This document shows, piece after piece, positions 1 through 9,139 of a stretch of DNA of 64,000 nt. How positions within the stretch are numbered: position 1 is the stretch's first letter; every line of letters starts with the position of its first letter. This stretch comes from Gaiellasilicea sp963791905 (lineage in GTDB: Bacteria; Actinomycetota; Thermoleophilia; Gaiellales; Gaiellaceae). Where the stretch lies: assembly GCA_963791905.1 (NCBI GenBank), contig CAWBTX010000005.1, forward strand, positions 1,116,001-1,180,000, written 5' to 3'. The notes beneath the pieces are model-generated. The model was not told where the DNA came from. It saw only the letters and a program-made list of their open reading frames with translations, and did not search any database. Both the position numbers and the translations under genes were made by a program.

Positions 1-1
1 C

Positions 2-916
2 GCGCCCGGGTTCGACGCGAACAACTTCGGCAACGTCGCGCCCGAGCGGCGTAAGAACCGCGCCGTCACCGACGTGTACGAGCCGGGCTCGACGTTCAAG
101 GTCGTCACCGTCGCCGCCGCGCTCTCCGAGAAGCTCGTCGCGCCGACGACGCGCTTCCGCCTCAACTACTCGATCAAGGTCGCCGACCGGACGATTCGGG
201 AGCACGAGTGGCGCCCGACCAAGTCGATGTCGGTCGCCCAGATCCTCTCGCAGTCGTCCAACATCGGCACGATCACGCTCGCCCAGAAGGTTGCGAGAAC
301 CCAGACGGGCATCTCAGGCTGGATCGAGCGGTTCGGATTCGGGAAGCCGACGGGCATCGACTTCCCAGGCGAGTCCGGGGGCATCGTCGTCCCGCCCGAG
401 CAGTGGTCGGGCTCCACAATCGGCAACCTGCCCATCGGCCAGGGCATCAGCGTGACCGGCCTCCAGATGGCCGCTGCCTACGGCGCGATCGCGAACGGCG
501 GCGTCCTGCGGCAGCCGTACATCGTCGAGCGGGTCGGCGGGAAGCGGACGCGAACCGGCCCGGGCAAGCGGGTCATCTCGCGCACCGTCTCCGCGCAGCT
601 GATGACGATGCTGCGCGACGTCGTGTCCGCCGACGGCGGCACCGGCGCCCTCGCCGCGATCCCCGGGTACACCGTCGCCGGCAAGACGGGAACCGCCGCG
701 AAGCCGGTGGCGGGCGGCTACTCGACCTCCGCCTATGTCGCGTCGTTCGTCGGCGTCGTGCCGGCGAAGAAGCCACGGTTCGTCGTGCTCGTCTCGATCG
801 ACGAGCCGAAGGGCGCGATCTGGGGCGGCGTCGTGGCCGCGCCGGCGTTCGCGGACATCGCCACGTTCGGGCTGCAGTACCTGGAGATCGCGCCCGACGC
901 AGCGTCCAACCCGTAG
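2..916 (+). CDS. ftsI: Penicillin-binding protein 2/3 (FtsI), C-terminal transpeptidase part
   Basis: Septal peptidoglycan transpeptidase that cross-links stem peptides at the division site. The gene enters from the left edge, so only about the last 304 residues are visible. The acyl-serine motif STFK lies just after the edge (near base 90), followed by the SSN motif (near base 255) and the KTGTA motif (near base 683), in the order and spacing of class B PBPs. The reading frame is open from base 2, so the internal GTG at 74 is not the start. It heads the dcw cluster and ends 12 bases before murE. The N-terminal membrane anchor must lie outside the window. Confidence 0.95.
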   Translation, partial: APGFDANNFGNVAPERRKNRAVTDVYEPGSTFKVVTVAAALSEKLVAPTTRFRLNYSIKVADRTIREHEWRPTKSMSVAQILSQSSNIGTITLAQKVARTQTGISGWIERFGFGKPTGIDFPGESGGIVVPPEQWSGSTIGNLPIGQGISVTGLQMAAAYGAIANGGVLRQPYIVERVGGKRTRTGPGKRVISRTVSAQLMTMLRDVVSADGGTGALAAIPGYTVAGKTGTAAKPVAGGYSTSAYVASFVGVVPAKKPRFVVLVSIDEPKGAIWGGVVAAPAFADIATFGLQYLEIAPDAASNP

Positions 917-928
917 CCTTTCGCACCG

Positions 929-2362
929 ATGCAGCTCGAGCGCCTGATCGCAGCGCTCGCACCCGAGGCCGTCCTGAACCAGGCGCCCGTCGAGGTGCGG
1001 GACCTCGCGTACGACACCCGTGCGGTAACGCCGGGGGCGCTCTTCTTCGCCGTTCCGGGGGCCCAGGTCGACGGGCACGACTTCGCCGCCGAGGCGGTCG
1101 AGCGCGGGGCGGCGGCGGTCGCCGTCGAGCGCGACGCCGGCGTGGACGTGCCGCAGCTCGTCGTTCCGGACGCACGGGCGGCCATGGCGGTCGCTGCCGA
1201 CGTCTTCTTCGGCGAGCCGACGAAGGAGCTCGAGGTCGCCGGCGTGACCGGGACGAGCGGCAAGACCACCACGGCGTACCTTCTCGCCTCGGTGCTCGAG
1301 GCGGACGGCAGGCGGCCGGGCCTTCTCGGCACGATCGAGTGGCGGGTCGGGGGCGAGCGACGGAAGGGCGCGCTGACGACGCCGGAAGCGATCGATCTGC
1401 AACGAACGTTTCGCGAGATGCTCGATTCGGGAGACCGCAGCGTCGCGCTCGAGGCCTCTTCGCACGCGTCGCTGCTGCATCGCCTCGACCGTGTCCGATT
1501 CGATGTGCTCGTCTTCACGAACCTGAGCCAGGATCACCTCGACTTCCACGGCACGATGGAGGACTACTACGCGGCGAAGCGGCGGCTGTTCACGGGCGCT
1601 GCACCGCCGCCCGCGGCGATCAACATCGGCGACGAGTGGGGGAGGAGGCTGGCCGAGGAACTCGCGGACGCTACCCGCGCGCCGCTCGTCACGTTCGGCT
1701 TCGCGGAGGACGCCGAGATCCGTCCCGACGACCTCGTCCTGGACGGCGAGGGCGCGCGCTTCACCGCGGGCGGGTTCGAGTTGAAGACCAGTCTGCGCGG
1801 TCGCTTCAACGTCGAGAACGTGCTCGGCGTCGTGGCTGCCGCGACGCTCCTCGACATCCCTGAGGATGCGGTCGTCCGCGGCGTAGCGGCCCTGGAAGGG
1901 GTGCCGGGCCGGATGGAGACCGTCGACGAGGGCCAACCGTTCACCGTTCTCGTCGACTACTCGCACAAGCCCGATGCGCTCGCGAACGTCCTCGAGACGG
2001 CACGGGAGCTCTCCCCTGGACGCGTCCTCGTCGTCTTCGGAGCCGGGGGCGACCGGGATCGCGGCAAGCGACCGCTGATGGGCAAGGTCGCGGCCGACCT
2101 GGCGGACGTCGTGATCGTCACCTCCGACAACCCGCGCAGCGAGGAGCCGCTCGCGATCATCCAGGACATCCTCCAGGGCACCGGCGTCGACGTGGAGATC
2201 GACCCGGACCGGCGCAGCGCGATCAAGCGTGCGGTGTCTCTCGCCGAGCCCGGCGACGTCGTCGTGATCGCCGGCAAGGGCCACGAGCAGGGCCAGGAGA
2301 TCGGCGCGGAGAAGCTGCCGTTCGACGACCGTGAGGTCGCCCGCGAGGCGCTGCGGGCGTGA
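929..2362 (+). CDS. murE: UDP-MurNAc-tripeptide synthetase MurE (meso-DAP type)
   Basis: Cytoplasmic ATP-dependent ligase that adds the third residue to UDP-MurNAc-L-Ala-D-Glu. It is 477 residues long, near the usual 480-500. The P-loop TGTSGKTT is at residues 107-114. The DNPR motif near residue 400, within TSDNPRSEEP, is the established signature of enzymes selecting meso-diaminopimelate rather than lysine, so the wall is predicted to contain meso-DAP. The start is the ATG 12 bases after ftsI. Its stop overlaps the GTG of murF by 4 bases, indicating translational coupling. Confidence 0.97.
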   Translation: MQLERLIAALAPEAVLNQAPVEVRDLAYDTRAVTPGALFFAVPGAQVDGHDFAAEAVERGAAAVAVERDAGVDVPQLVVPDARAAMAVAADVFFGEPTKELEVAGVTGTSGKTTTAYLLASVLEADGRRPGLLGTIEWRVGGERRKGALTTPEAIDLQRTFREMLDSGDRSVALEASSHASLLHRLDRVRFDVLVFTNLSQDHLDFHGTMEDYYAAKRRLFTGAAPPPAAINIGDEWGRRLAEELADATRAPLVTFGFAEDAEIRPDDLVLDGEGARFTAGGFELKTSLRGRFNVENVLGVVAAATLLDIPEDAVVRGVAALEGVPGRMETVDEGQPFTVLVDYSHKPDALANVLETARELSPGRVLVVFGAGGDRDRGKRPLMGKVAADLADVVIVTSDNPRSEEPLAIIQDILQGTGVDVEIDPDRRSAIKRAVSLAEPGDVVVIAGKGHEQGQEIGAEKLPFDDREVAREALRA

Positions 2363-3600
2363 TTCCGCTCGACGTCGAGGAGATCGGTGCGCTCGCGGCA
2401 GGTGAGCTCGTAGGCGAGGGGCGCGTGACGGGGATGCAGATCGACTCGCGGCGCGTTCGGCCGGGCGACCTCTTCGTCGCGGTGGGCGCGGGCACCGAGT
2501 TCCTCGACGAGGCGCGGGCCGCCGGCGCGGCGGCGACGCTCGTCCCCGAAGACGGCTTCACGGCCCTCGGGGCGATCGCCGGGGCCGTGCGCGACCGCAG
2601 CTCGGCGCACATCGTCGGGATCACCGGCTCGACGGGCAAGACCTCGACGAAGGACATCCTCGCCGCCCTCTGCGCACCCGTCGCTCGCACGGTCGCGACG
2701 GAGGCGAGCTTCAACGCCGAGCTCGGCGTCCCGCTCACGCTTTGCCGGCTCGAGCCCGACACGGAGCTCTGCCTCGTCGAGATGGGCATGCGCGGCTTCG
2801 GCCAGATCGCCGAGCTCTGCGAGTTCGCACGGCCGGACGCCGCCGTCATCACCGCGATCGGGCCCGTGCACCTCGAGCATGTCGGCTCGGTCGACGGCGT
2901 CGCGCGGGCGAAGGCGGAGCTGCTCGCGACGCTGCCGACGGGCGCGCCGGCGATCGTGCCGGAGTCGCCGGAGCTCGAGCCATACCTGCGCGCGGACCTC
3001 GACGTCCGCCGCGTCCCTGCGGTCGATGCGGAGCTCGACGGCGAGGGCGCGACCGTGGCGTTCCGCGGCCGGCACGTCCGCTTCCCGCTGCGGGCGCGGC
3101 ACCAGGCGCAGAACGCGCTCACCGCCCTCCACGCCTACGAGGCGCTCGGCCTCCCGCTCGACCGGGTCGACGAGGGCGCCGGCGGCGTTCGGCTCTCCCG
3201 CTGGCGAGACGAGGAGCTCGCGCTCCCCGGCGGCGGCTTCGTCGTCAACGACGCCTGGAACGCGAACCCGGCGTCCGTGGCGGCTGCGCTGCGCCACCTC
3301 GCCGAGCGGGGAAAGGACCGCCGCCGGCTCGCGGTGCTCGGCGGGATGGCCGAGCTCGGCACTGACGCCGAGCGCTACCACCGCGAGCTCGGCGCGCTCG
3401 CCCGCGAGCTCGACATCGACGTCCTCGCGGTCGGCGAGCTGGCCAGCGGCTACGGCGTGGGAGAGTGGCTACCGGACGCCGACGCGGCGCTCGCTCGGCT
3501 GCGCGACGTTGTCCGGCCGGGCGACGCCGTCCTCGTGAAGGCGTCTCGCTCGATCGGCCTCGAAGGCATCGCACCCGAACTGGCGAACCACTCCGACTGA
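2359..3600 (+). CDS. murF: UDP-MurNAc-tripeptide--D-Ala-D-Ala ligase MurF
   Basis: Adds D-Ala-D-Ala to the UDP-MurNAc-tripeptide, the last cytoplasmic step before the lipid stage. It has 413 residues, a little shorter than most. The P-loop GSTGKTST is at about residues 90-97, and the Mur-ligase C-terminal domain holds the NDAWNANPAS stretch typical of MurF. The GTG start overlaps murE by 4 bases and the stop shares one base with the mraY ATG. Confidence 0.96.
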   Translation: MIPLDVEEIGALAAGELVGEGRVTGMQIDSRRVRPGDLFVAVGAGTEFLDEARAAGAAATLVPEDGFTALGAIAGAVRDRSSAHIVGITGSTGKTSTKDILAALCAPVARTVATEASFNAELGVPLTLCRLEPDTELCLVEMGMRGFGQIAELCEFARPDAAVITAIGPVHLEHVGSVDGVARAKAELLATLPTGAPAIVPESPELEPYLRADLDVRRVPAVDAELDGEGATVAFRGRHVRFPLRARHQAQNALTALHAYEALGLPLDRVDEGAGGVRLSRWRDEELALPGGGFVVNDAWNANPASVAAALRHLAERGKDRRRLAVLGGMAELGTDAERYHRELGALARELDIDVLAVGELASGYGVGEWLPDADAALARLRDVVRPGDAVLVKASRSIGLEGIAPELANHSD

Positions 3601-4616
3601 TGGTTCGCGTCCTGATCGCCGGCCTGATCGCGATGGTGATCGCGATCGTGATCGGCCCGAAGTTCATCGAGTTCCTGCGGCGGAACGAGCTCGGCCAGAC
3701 GATCCGGGAGGAGGGCCCGGCCGGCCACCTCGTCAAGCAGGGGACGCCCGTGATGGGCGGGCTCCTGATCCTGATCTGCGCCGTCATCCCGTTCCTCGTG
3801 CTCTCGCAGTTCACGCTGCCGGCGCTGACGGTGCTCTTCCTGACCGTCTCGTGCGGGGCAATCGGCTTCCTGGACGACTACATCAAGCTGCGGCACCGGC
3901 GCTCGCTCGGCCTGAACGGGCGCTGGAAGCTGCTGCTCCTGGTGGGGATCACCGTGGTCGTGTCGTTCGCCGTCCGTGAGCAGGAAGGAATCGGCACCTC
4001 CATCTACCTCCCGGTCATCGACTACGACCTGCAGCTCTCGTACCTCTTCTATCCGTTTCTCTTCTTCGTGATCGCCGGCGCGGCGAACGGGGTGAACCTG
4101 GCCGACGGCCTCGACGGGCTCGCAGCCGGCGCCGGGATCATCGCGCTGCTCACGTTCCTCTCGATCACGGTGATCGGCTACATCCGGTCGGCGCCCGCGA
4201 CCGGCGAGCGCTCCGAGTTCCTGCTCGACCTCTCGATCCTGGCGGCGGCGCTGATCGGCGGGGCGATCGGGTTCCTCTGGTACAACGCCTTCCCGGCCGA
4301 GGTGATCATGGGCGACACCGGGTCGATGGCAATCGGCGGCGCCCTCGCCGGCTTCGCGATCGTGACCGGCACGGAAGCTCTGCTCCTGCTGATCGGCGGC
4401 ATCTTCCTGATCGAGGTGCTCTCGGTGATGATCCAGGTCATCTCGTTCAAGTACTGGGGGCGGCGGGTGTTCCTGATCGCGCCGATTCACCATCACTTCG
4501 AGATGAAGGCCTGGTCGGAGACGAAGATCGTCGTCCGCTTCTGGATCATCACGGCGCTGCTGTGCGCGTCGGGCTTCGTCCTCTACTACCGCTACTACCT
4601 GGACTTCCGCCTGTGA
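3600..4616 (+). CDS. mraY: Phospho-MurNAc-pentapeptide transferase MraY
   Basis: Integral membrane enzyme making lipid I from UDP-MurNAc-pentapeptide and undecaprenyl phosphate. It has 338 residues, many hydrophobic helices, the NLADGLDGLAAG active-site loop and the C-terminal HHHFE motif. The same frame is open upstream to 3465, but the ATG at 3600 gives the normal N-terminus (MVRVLIAGLIA) and overlaps the murF stop by one base, so this start was chosen. Confidence 0.96.
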   Translation: MVRVLIAGLIAMVIAIVIGPKFIEFLRRNELGQTIREEGPAGHLVKQGTPVMGGLLILICAVIPFLVLSQFTLPALTVLFLTVSCGAIGFLDDYIKLRHRRSLGLNGRWKLLLLVGITVVVSFAVREQEGIGTSIYLPVIDYDLQLSYLFYPFLFFVIAGAANGVNLADGLDGLAAGAGIIALLTFLSITVIGYIRSAPATGERSEFLLDLSILAAALIGGAIGFLWYNAFPAEVIMGDTGSMAIGGALAGFAIVTGTEALLLLIGGIFLIEVLSVMIQVISFKYWGRRVFLIAPIHHHFEMKAWSETKIVVRFWIITALLCASGFVLYYRYYLDFRL

Positions 4617-5818
4617 GGCGGGTGGCCGTGCTCGGCCTCGCGCGTTCGGGCGAGGCCGCGCGCGCTGCGCTCGAGGCTCACGGGCTTGATGGGCATCGTG
4701 TGGAGGTCGTCGGCGCCGACTCGAGGCTCGGGAACGACGAGGACGTGTCGCTGCTGGACGGCGCGGACGTGCTCGTGAAGAGTCCCGGCGTCCCGGGCGA
4801 GGCGCCGCTCGTCCAGGCAGCCCGCGAGCGCACCATCCCTGTCTGGAGCGAGATCGAGCTCGGCTTCCGGCTCCTGCCCGAGAACCCGATCGTCGCGGTG
4901 ACCGGCACGAACGGCAAGACGACGACGGCCGAGCTGCTCGGCCACATGCTCGACGCCCCGGTCGCGGGGAACGTGGGCCGGCCGCTCACGGGTCTCGTCG
5001 GCGCGGTCGAGTCGGGGCAGCTCGTTGTCTGCGAGGTCTCGAGCTTCCAGCTCGAGGACATCCACGAGCTGCGGCCGCACGTCGCCGTGCTCCTCAACCT
5101 CGAGCCGGATCACCTCGATCGCCACGGCAGCTTCGAGTCGTATCGGGCGGCGAAGCTCAGGATCTTCGAGAACCAGCAGGCGGGGGACGTCGCGATCGTG
5201 CCGCGCGGGTTCGAGCCGATCGCCGGTGAGGCAACGCGCATCGAGTTTGCGCCCGACGACCCGCTGCCCGCCGAACCGGGGATCCCGGGCGCGCACAACC
5301 GTGAGAACGCCGCTGCGGCAACCGCTGCGGCGCGTGCCCTCGGTCTGGACGACGGTGCGATCACGGATGCCCTGCGCACCTTCCCGGGGGTGGCGCACCG
5401 GCTCGAGCTCGTGCGTGAGGTCGGCGGCGTGCGCTACGTCAACGACTCGAAGGCGACCAACACGGCGGCGGCGCGACGAGCGCTGCGCGCGTACGAGGCG
5501 CCCTTGCACCTGATCCTCGGCGGCAAGCCGAAGGGCGAGGCCTACGACGAGCTCGCGCGGGAGATCGCGGATTCCGACGTCGTCACCGCGTATCTGATCG
5601 GCGAGGCGACGGACGAGCTCGCACGCGCCCTCGAGTACGAGAACGTGCCGTATCTGCTCTCGGTGACTCTCGAGCGTGCGGTGGCGGAGGCGGCGAGCGC
5701 TGCGCGCCCGGGCGAGATCGTCCTTCTCTCTCCGGCGTGCGCGAGCTACGACCAGTTCAGGGATTTCGAGCACCGCGGAGAGGAATTCAGGAGGTTGGTA
5801 GAGAACCTCCAGACGTGA
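4613..5818 (+). CDS. murD: UDP-MurNAc-L-alanine--D-glutamate ligase MurD
   Basis: Cytoplasmic ATP-dependent ligase adding D-glutamate to UDP-MurNAc-L-Ala. It is predicted at 401 residues, shorter than the usual 430-450. The N-terminal Rossmann strand reads VAVLGLARSGEAA, followed by the P-loop GTNGKTTT and the NDSKATN motif of the C-terminal domain. An ATG 51 bases upstream lies inside mraY. The GTG at 4613 gives the standard 4-base GTGA overlap and a family-like N-terminus, so it was preferred. Confidence 0.95.
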   Translation: MRRVAVLGLARSGEAARAALEAHGLDGHRVEVVGADSRLGNDEDVSLLDGADVLVKSPGVPGEAPLVQAARERTIPVWSEIELGFRLLPENPIVAVTGTNGKTTTAELLGHMLDAPVAGNVGRPLTGLVGAVESGQLVVCEVSSFQLEDIHELRPHVAVLLNLEPDHLDRHGSFESYRAAKLRIFENQQAGDVAIVPRGFEPIAGEATRIEFAPDDPLPAEPGIPGAHNRENAAAATAAARALGLDDGAITDALRTFPGVAHRLELVREVGGVRYVNDSKATNTAAARRALRAYEAPLHLILGGKPKGEAYDELAREIADSDVVTAYLIGEATDELARALEYENVPYLLSVTLERAVAEAASAARPGEIVLLSPACASYDQFRDFEHRGEEFRRLVENLQT

Positions 5819-5825
5819 CGGCCAC

Positions 5826-7058
5826 ATGAAGGGTCAGCTCGAGCAGCGGCTGCTCGTCCTCGTCACGCTGGCGTTGGTCGCGTTCGGGCTCGTGATGGTC
5901 TACAGCGCCACCTCCGCCGCGGCGGCGCTGGGCGAGGGCGACCCGATGACGTATCTCAAGCGGCAGTCGATCTACGCCGTGATCGGCGTGGCGCTGATGA
6001 TCGCCGCCTCGCGGTTCGACAACCGGCGTCTGCAGTTGCTCGCGCCGCCACTCGTGATCGGCTCGATCGTGCTCTGCGCGGCGCTCCTCGTCGTTGCCCC
6101 GGAGGTGAACGGCGCGCGCCGCTGGTTCTACCTCGGCCCGGCCTCGTTCCAGCCGTCGGAGCTCGCCAAGCTGGCGTTGCTCTTCGCGACCGCAGCCTAC
6201 GTCGCCCGCAAGGGTGTGCCGCGGACGCTCGGTGAGCTGTGGAACCCGATCGGCCTGATCGCGTGCGTGTTCGCCGGCCTCTTCCTGCTCCAGCCCGACC
6301 TCGGCACTACGATCGCGATGATGCTCATGCTCGGCGGCATGCTTCTCGTCGCAGGCGTGCGTGGACGCGTGCTCGCGACCGCCGGGCTGCTCGTCGTCGG
6401 CGGCGGACTGGCGGCGATCTGGTTCGAGCCCTACAGGCGCGAGCGCATCTTCAGCTTCATCGACCCGTGGGCCGATCCGACGCACTCCGGCTTCCAGACG
6501 GTCCAGGCGATCATCGGCATCGGCTCCGGCGGCCTCACCGGCGAGGGGCTCGGCCAGGGCATCCAGAAGATCAACTACCTCCCCGAGGCCCACACCGACA
6601 TGATCGTGGCGATCATCGGCGAGGAGCTCGGGCTGATCGGGACGACCGTCGTCATCGCCGCCTTCGCCGTGTTCGCCTTCGCCGGGTTGAAGGTCGCGCT
6701 GCGCGCCCGCGACCCCTTCGCGAAGCTGCTCGCGGCCGGGATCACGTCGCTCGTCTGCGGCCAGGCGGCCGTGAACATGGCGGCGGTGCTCGGCGTCGCC
6801 CCGCTCACGGGCATTCCGCTCCCGTTCGTCTCCTACGGCGGCTCGAGCCTCGTGGTGCTGCTCGCGTCCGTCGGCATCCTCCTTAACATCGCCGGGGATG
6901 AACGCGCCCCGCAGCGATCCGCGAAGCGAGCTCCGGTGTCTCATCGCGGCCGGCGGAACAGCGGGCCACGTGCTGCCGTCGCTCGCGGTGGCGGAGGCGC
7001 TGCGCGAGCGCGGCGTGCTGGTGACGTTCGCCGGGTCGCCGGATCGCGTCGAGGCTAG
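5826..7058 (+). CDS. ftsW: SEDS glycosyltransferase FtsW
   Basis: Septal peptidoglycan polymerase working with FtsI. It has about ten hydrophobic segments and the SEDS signatures VMVYSAT near the start and PFVSYGGSS near the end. Homology-like sequence stops at about residue 357 (GILLNIA). The last roughly 53 residues are an arginine-rich tail that overlaps the first 161 bases of murG, unlike the 4-base overlaps elsewhere in this cluster. One more G in the GGGG run at 6894-6897 would bring in a TGA at the murG ATG, so the 3' end may be wrong by a single-base error. Confidence 0.92.
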   Translation: MKGQLEQRLLVLVTLALVAFGLVMVYSATSAAAALGEGDPMTYLKRQSIYAVIGVALMIAASRFDNRRLQLLAPPLVIGSIVLCAALLVVAPEVNGARRWFYLGPASFQPSELAKLALLFATAAYVARKGVPRTLGELWNPIGLIACVFAGLFLLQPDLGTTIAMMLMLGGMLLVAGVRGRVLATAGLLVVGGGLAAIWFEPYRRERIFSFIDPWADPTHSGFQTVQAIIGIGSGGLTGEGLGQGIQKINYLPEAHTDMIVAIIGEELGLIGTTVVIAAFAVFAFAGLKVALRARDPFAKLLAAGITSLVCGQAAVNMAAVLGVAPLTGIPLPFVSYGGSSLVVLLASVGILLNIAGDERAPQRSAKRAPVSHRGRRNSGPRAAVARGGGGAARARRAGDVRRVAGSRRG

Positions 7059-7983
7059 GCTCGTCCCGGCTCACGGCTACGCCTTCGACCCGTTCTCGAT
7101 CTCGGGGTTTCCGCGGCGGCCCTCGGTCGCCCTCCTGCGGTCGCTGATCCGGGCCGGCCTCGCCCCGGCGGCCTGCGTCAGAATCCTTCGACGCCGGCGG
7201 CCCCACGTCGTCCTCGGCGGCGGCGGTTACGTCGCCGGCCCGATGGTGCTCGCCGCCGGCGCGCTGCGGATCCCGGCGGCGCTGACGGAGGCCGACGCCC
7301 ACCTCGGGCTCGCGAACCGGCTTGCAGCTCCACTCGCCCGTCGCGTCTTCCTCGCCTACGACCTGCCGGACCGGGCCGGCGACAAGTACCGCGTGACCGG
7401 CCGGCCCGTGCCGCGCGCGCATCGCGGGGTCGAGCAGGCGGAAGGACGCCGGCGGTTCGAGCTGCCGGGGGACAGACCCGTCGTCGCCTTCTTCGGGGCG
7501 CTCTCCGGTGCGCAGAGCCTGAACGACTTCGCGGTGAAGACCTACGGTGGTGCAGGCCCGGCCGTGCTCCACGTCTCCGGCGAGCGCGACTACGAACGAC
7601 TCCGCCCGCTCGTCGAGCGGGACGACTACGTGCTCGTGTCGAACACGGACGAGTTCGGCGCGGCTCTGGCCGCACCGGATCTCGCCGTCTCCCGGGCCGG
7701 TGGGACGGTGTGGGAGCTGGCAGCCGCGGGCACGCCTGCGATCCTGATTCCCTACCCGCACGCGACCGGGGACCATCAGACGCTCAATGCGCGTCAGTTC
7801 GAGCGCGGCGGCGGCGCCGTCGTCGTCCAGGAGGCGGAGCTCGAGCGTGTGCCCGCGCTCGTCGACGAGCTGCTCGGCGACCCGGAGCGGCTCGCCCGCA
7901 TGCGGGAGGCGATGCTGGCCATGGCCCGGCCTGACGCGGCGGACGAGATCGCCGAGGAGCTGATTGCGCTTGCCTCCGCTTGA
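6898..7983 (+). CDS. murG: UDP-GlcNAc transferase MurG
   Basis: Peripheral membrane GT-B glycosyltransferase that adds GlcNAc to lipid I to make lipid II. It has 361 residues. The glycine-rich N-terminal loop AAGGTAGHVLPSLAVAEAL and a C-terminal donor-site region with GGTVWELAAAGTPAIL are visible. No other start codon lies between 6898 and the conserved loop, so the ATG at 6898 is the best start even though it sits inside the ftsW frame. The next gene starts 20 bases before its stop. Confidence 0.95.
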   Translation: MNAPRSDPRSELRCLIAAGGTAGHVLPSLAVAEALRERGVLVTFAGSPDRVEARLVPAHGYAFDPFSISGFPRRPSVALLRSLIRAGLAPAACVRILRRRRPHVVLGGGGYVAGPMVLAAGALRIPAALTEADAHLGLANRLAAPLARRVFLAYDLPDRAGDKYRVTGRPVPRAHRGVEQAEGRRRFELPGDRPVVAFFGALSGAQSLNDFAVKTYGGAGPAVLHVSGERDYERLRPLVERDDYVLVSNTDEFGAALAAPDLAVSRAGGTVWELAAAGTPAILIPYPHATGDHQTLNARQFERGGGAVVVQEAELERVPALVDELLGDPERLARMREAMLAMARPDAADEIAEELIALASA

Positions 7984-9139
7984 AAGTCGCAGGATCTGGT
8001 TCGTCGGCATCGGCGGGGCAGGGCTGTCGGCGTACGCCTTCCTCGCCCGGGCGTGGGGCGCGGAGGTGGCAGGCTGGGATCGCGTCGAGACCCCGTACCT
8101 CCGCGGCCTCGACGGAGTCGAGGTGGAGATCTCGCCGGACCCGGTCGCGCGCGACGGCTGGGAGGTCGTCGTCTCGACCGCCTATGCCGGTCGCGTCGCC
8201 GGTCGGGCGCGCGCGGACTTCCTCGCCGAGCTCGTCTCGCTACGCAGGTCGATCGTCGTCGCAGGCGCGCACGGCAAGACGACGACGGCGGCGATGATCG
8301 CGTTCGCGCTGAGCGAGCTCGGCCACGACCCGGCGTGGCTCGTCGGCGGCGACGTCCCGCAGCTCGGAGGGAACGCCGGCGCGGGGGAGGGCTGGCTCGT
8401 GGTCGAGGGCGACGAGTCCGACCGAACGATCGAGAGCCTCCGCCCTCAGATCGCGGTCGTGACGAACGTCGAGCTCGACCATCACGCGACCTTCTCCTCC
8501 GAGGCGGAGGTCGCGGAGCTCTTCGACCGCTGGCTCGAGCACGTGCCGCAGGTCGTGCGCGGGTGGGAGCTCGACCCCGTCGGTGTCGAGCTCGCCGTGC
8601 CCGGCGAGCACAACCGGCGGAACGCGGCCGCGGCGATCGCTGCGCTCGAGCTTGCCGGCGTCGAGCAGGGCGACGCCGCGCGAGCGGTGTCGCTGTTCCG
8701 CGGCGTCGGCCGCCGTTTCGAGCTCGTCGGCGAGGCCGGCGGCGTGACCGTCGTGGACGACTACGCGCACCATCCATCCGAGATCTCGGCCGCGATCGCT
8801 GCTGCGCGCGAACGGACAGCCGGCCGCGTGCTCGTGCTCTTCCAGCCGCACCTCTACTCGCGCACGCGCTACCTCGCACACGAGTTCGGCCGCGCGCTCT
8901 CGGCCGCCGACGCTGCGTGCGTGACCGAGATCTACCGCGCGCGCGAGGAGCCGGTCGACGACGTCACCGGCAGGCTCGTCGTAAAGGCGCTGGCACCCGG
9001 CACACGGGCCGGCTGGGCGCCGACAGCCGAGGACGGCGTCCGCATCGTCCGCGGCTGGGCTCGTCCCGGTGACCTCGTTCTGACCCTCGGCGCCGGCGAC
9101 GTCGACCGCGCCGGCCGGCAGTTGCTGGAGGCGCTGTGA
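7964..9139 (+). CDS. murC: UDP-MurNAc--L-alanine ligase MurC
   Basis: First ligase of the peptide stem, adding L-Ala to UDP-MurNAc. It has 391 residues against the usual 450-480, mainly through a compact N-terminal domain. The sequence starts with the IWFVGIGGAGLSA nucleotide-binding loop, has the P-loop GAHGKTTT and the DDYAHHPSEI motif that is diagnostic of MurC. The TTG at 7964 is the likely start, with a second TTG six bases on as an alternative. It ends in a GTGA overlap with murB. Confidence 0.95.
   Translation: MRLPPLESRRIWFVGIGGAGLSAYAFLARAWGAEVAGWDRVETPYLRGLDGVEVEISPDPVARDGWEVVVSTAYAGRVAGRARADFLAELVSLRRSIVVAGAHGKTTTAAMIAFALSELGHDPAWLVGGDVPQLGGNAGAGEGWLVVEGDESDRTIESLRPQIAVVTNVELDHHATFSSEAEVAELFDRWLEHVPQVVRGWELDPVGVELAVPGEHNRRNAAAAIAALELAGVEQGDAARAVSLFRGVGRRFELVGEAGGVTVVDDYAHHPSEISAAIAAARERTAGRVLVLFQPHLYSRTRYLAHEFGRALSAADAACVTEIYRAREEPVDDVTGRLVVKALAPGTRAGWAPTAEDGVRIVRGWARPGDLVLTLGAGDVDRAGRQLLEAL

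Noticed and set aside
314..2284. Long antisense reading frame of 656 codons opposite ftsI/murE
   Set aside because: Arginine-rich, no domain, and exactly antisense to well-conserved genes; long shadow frames are expected at this GC content, and the same applies to many others in the window.
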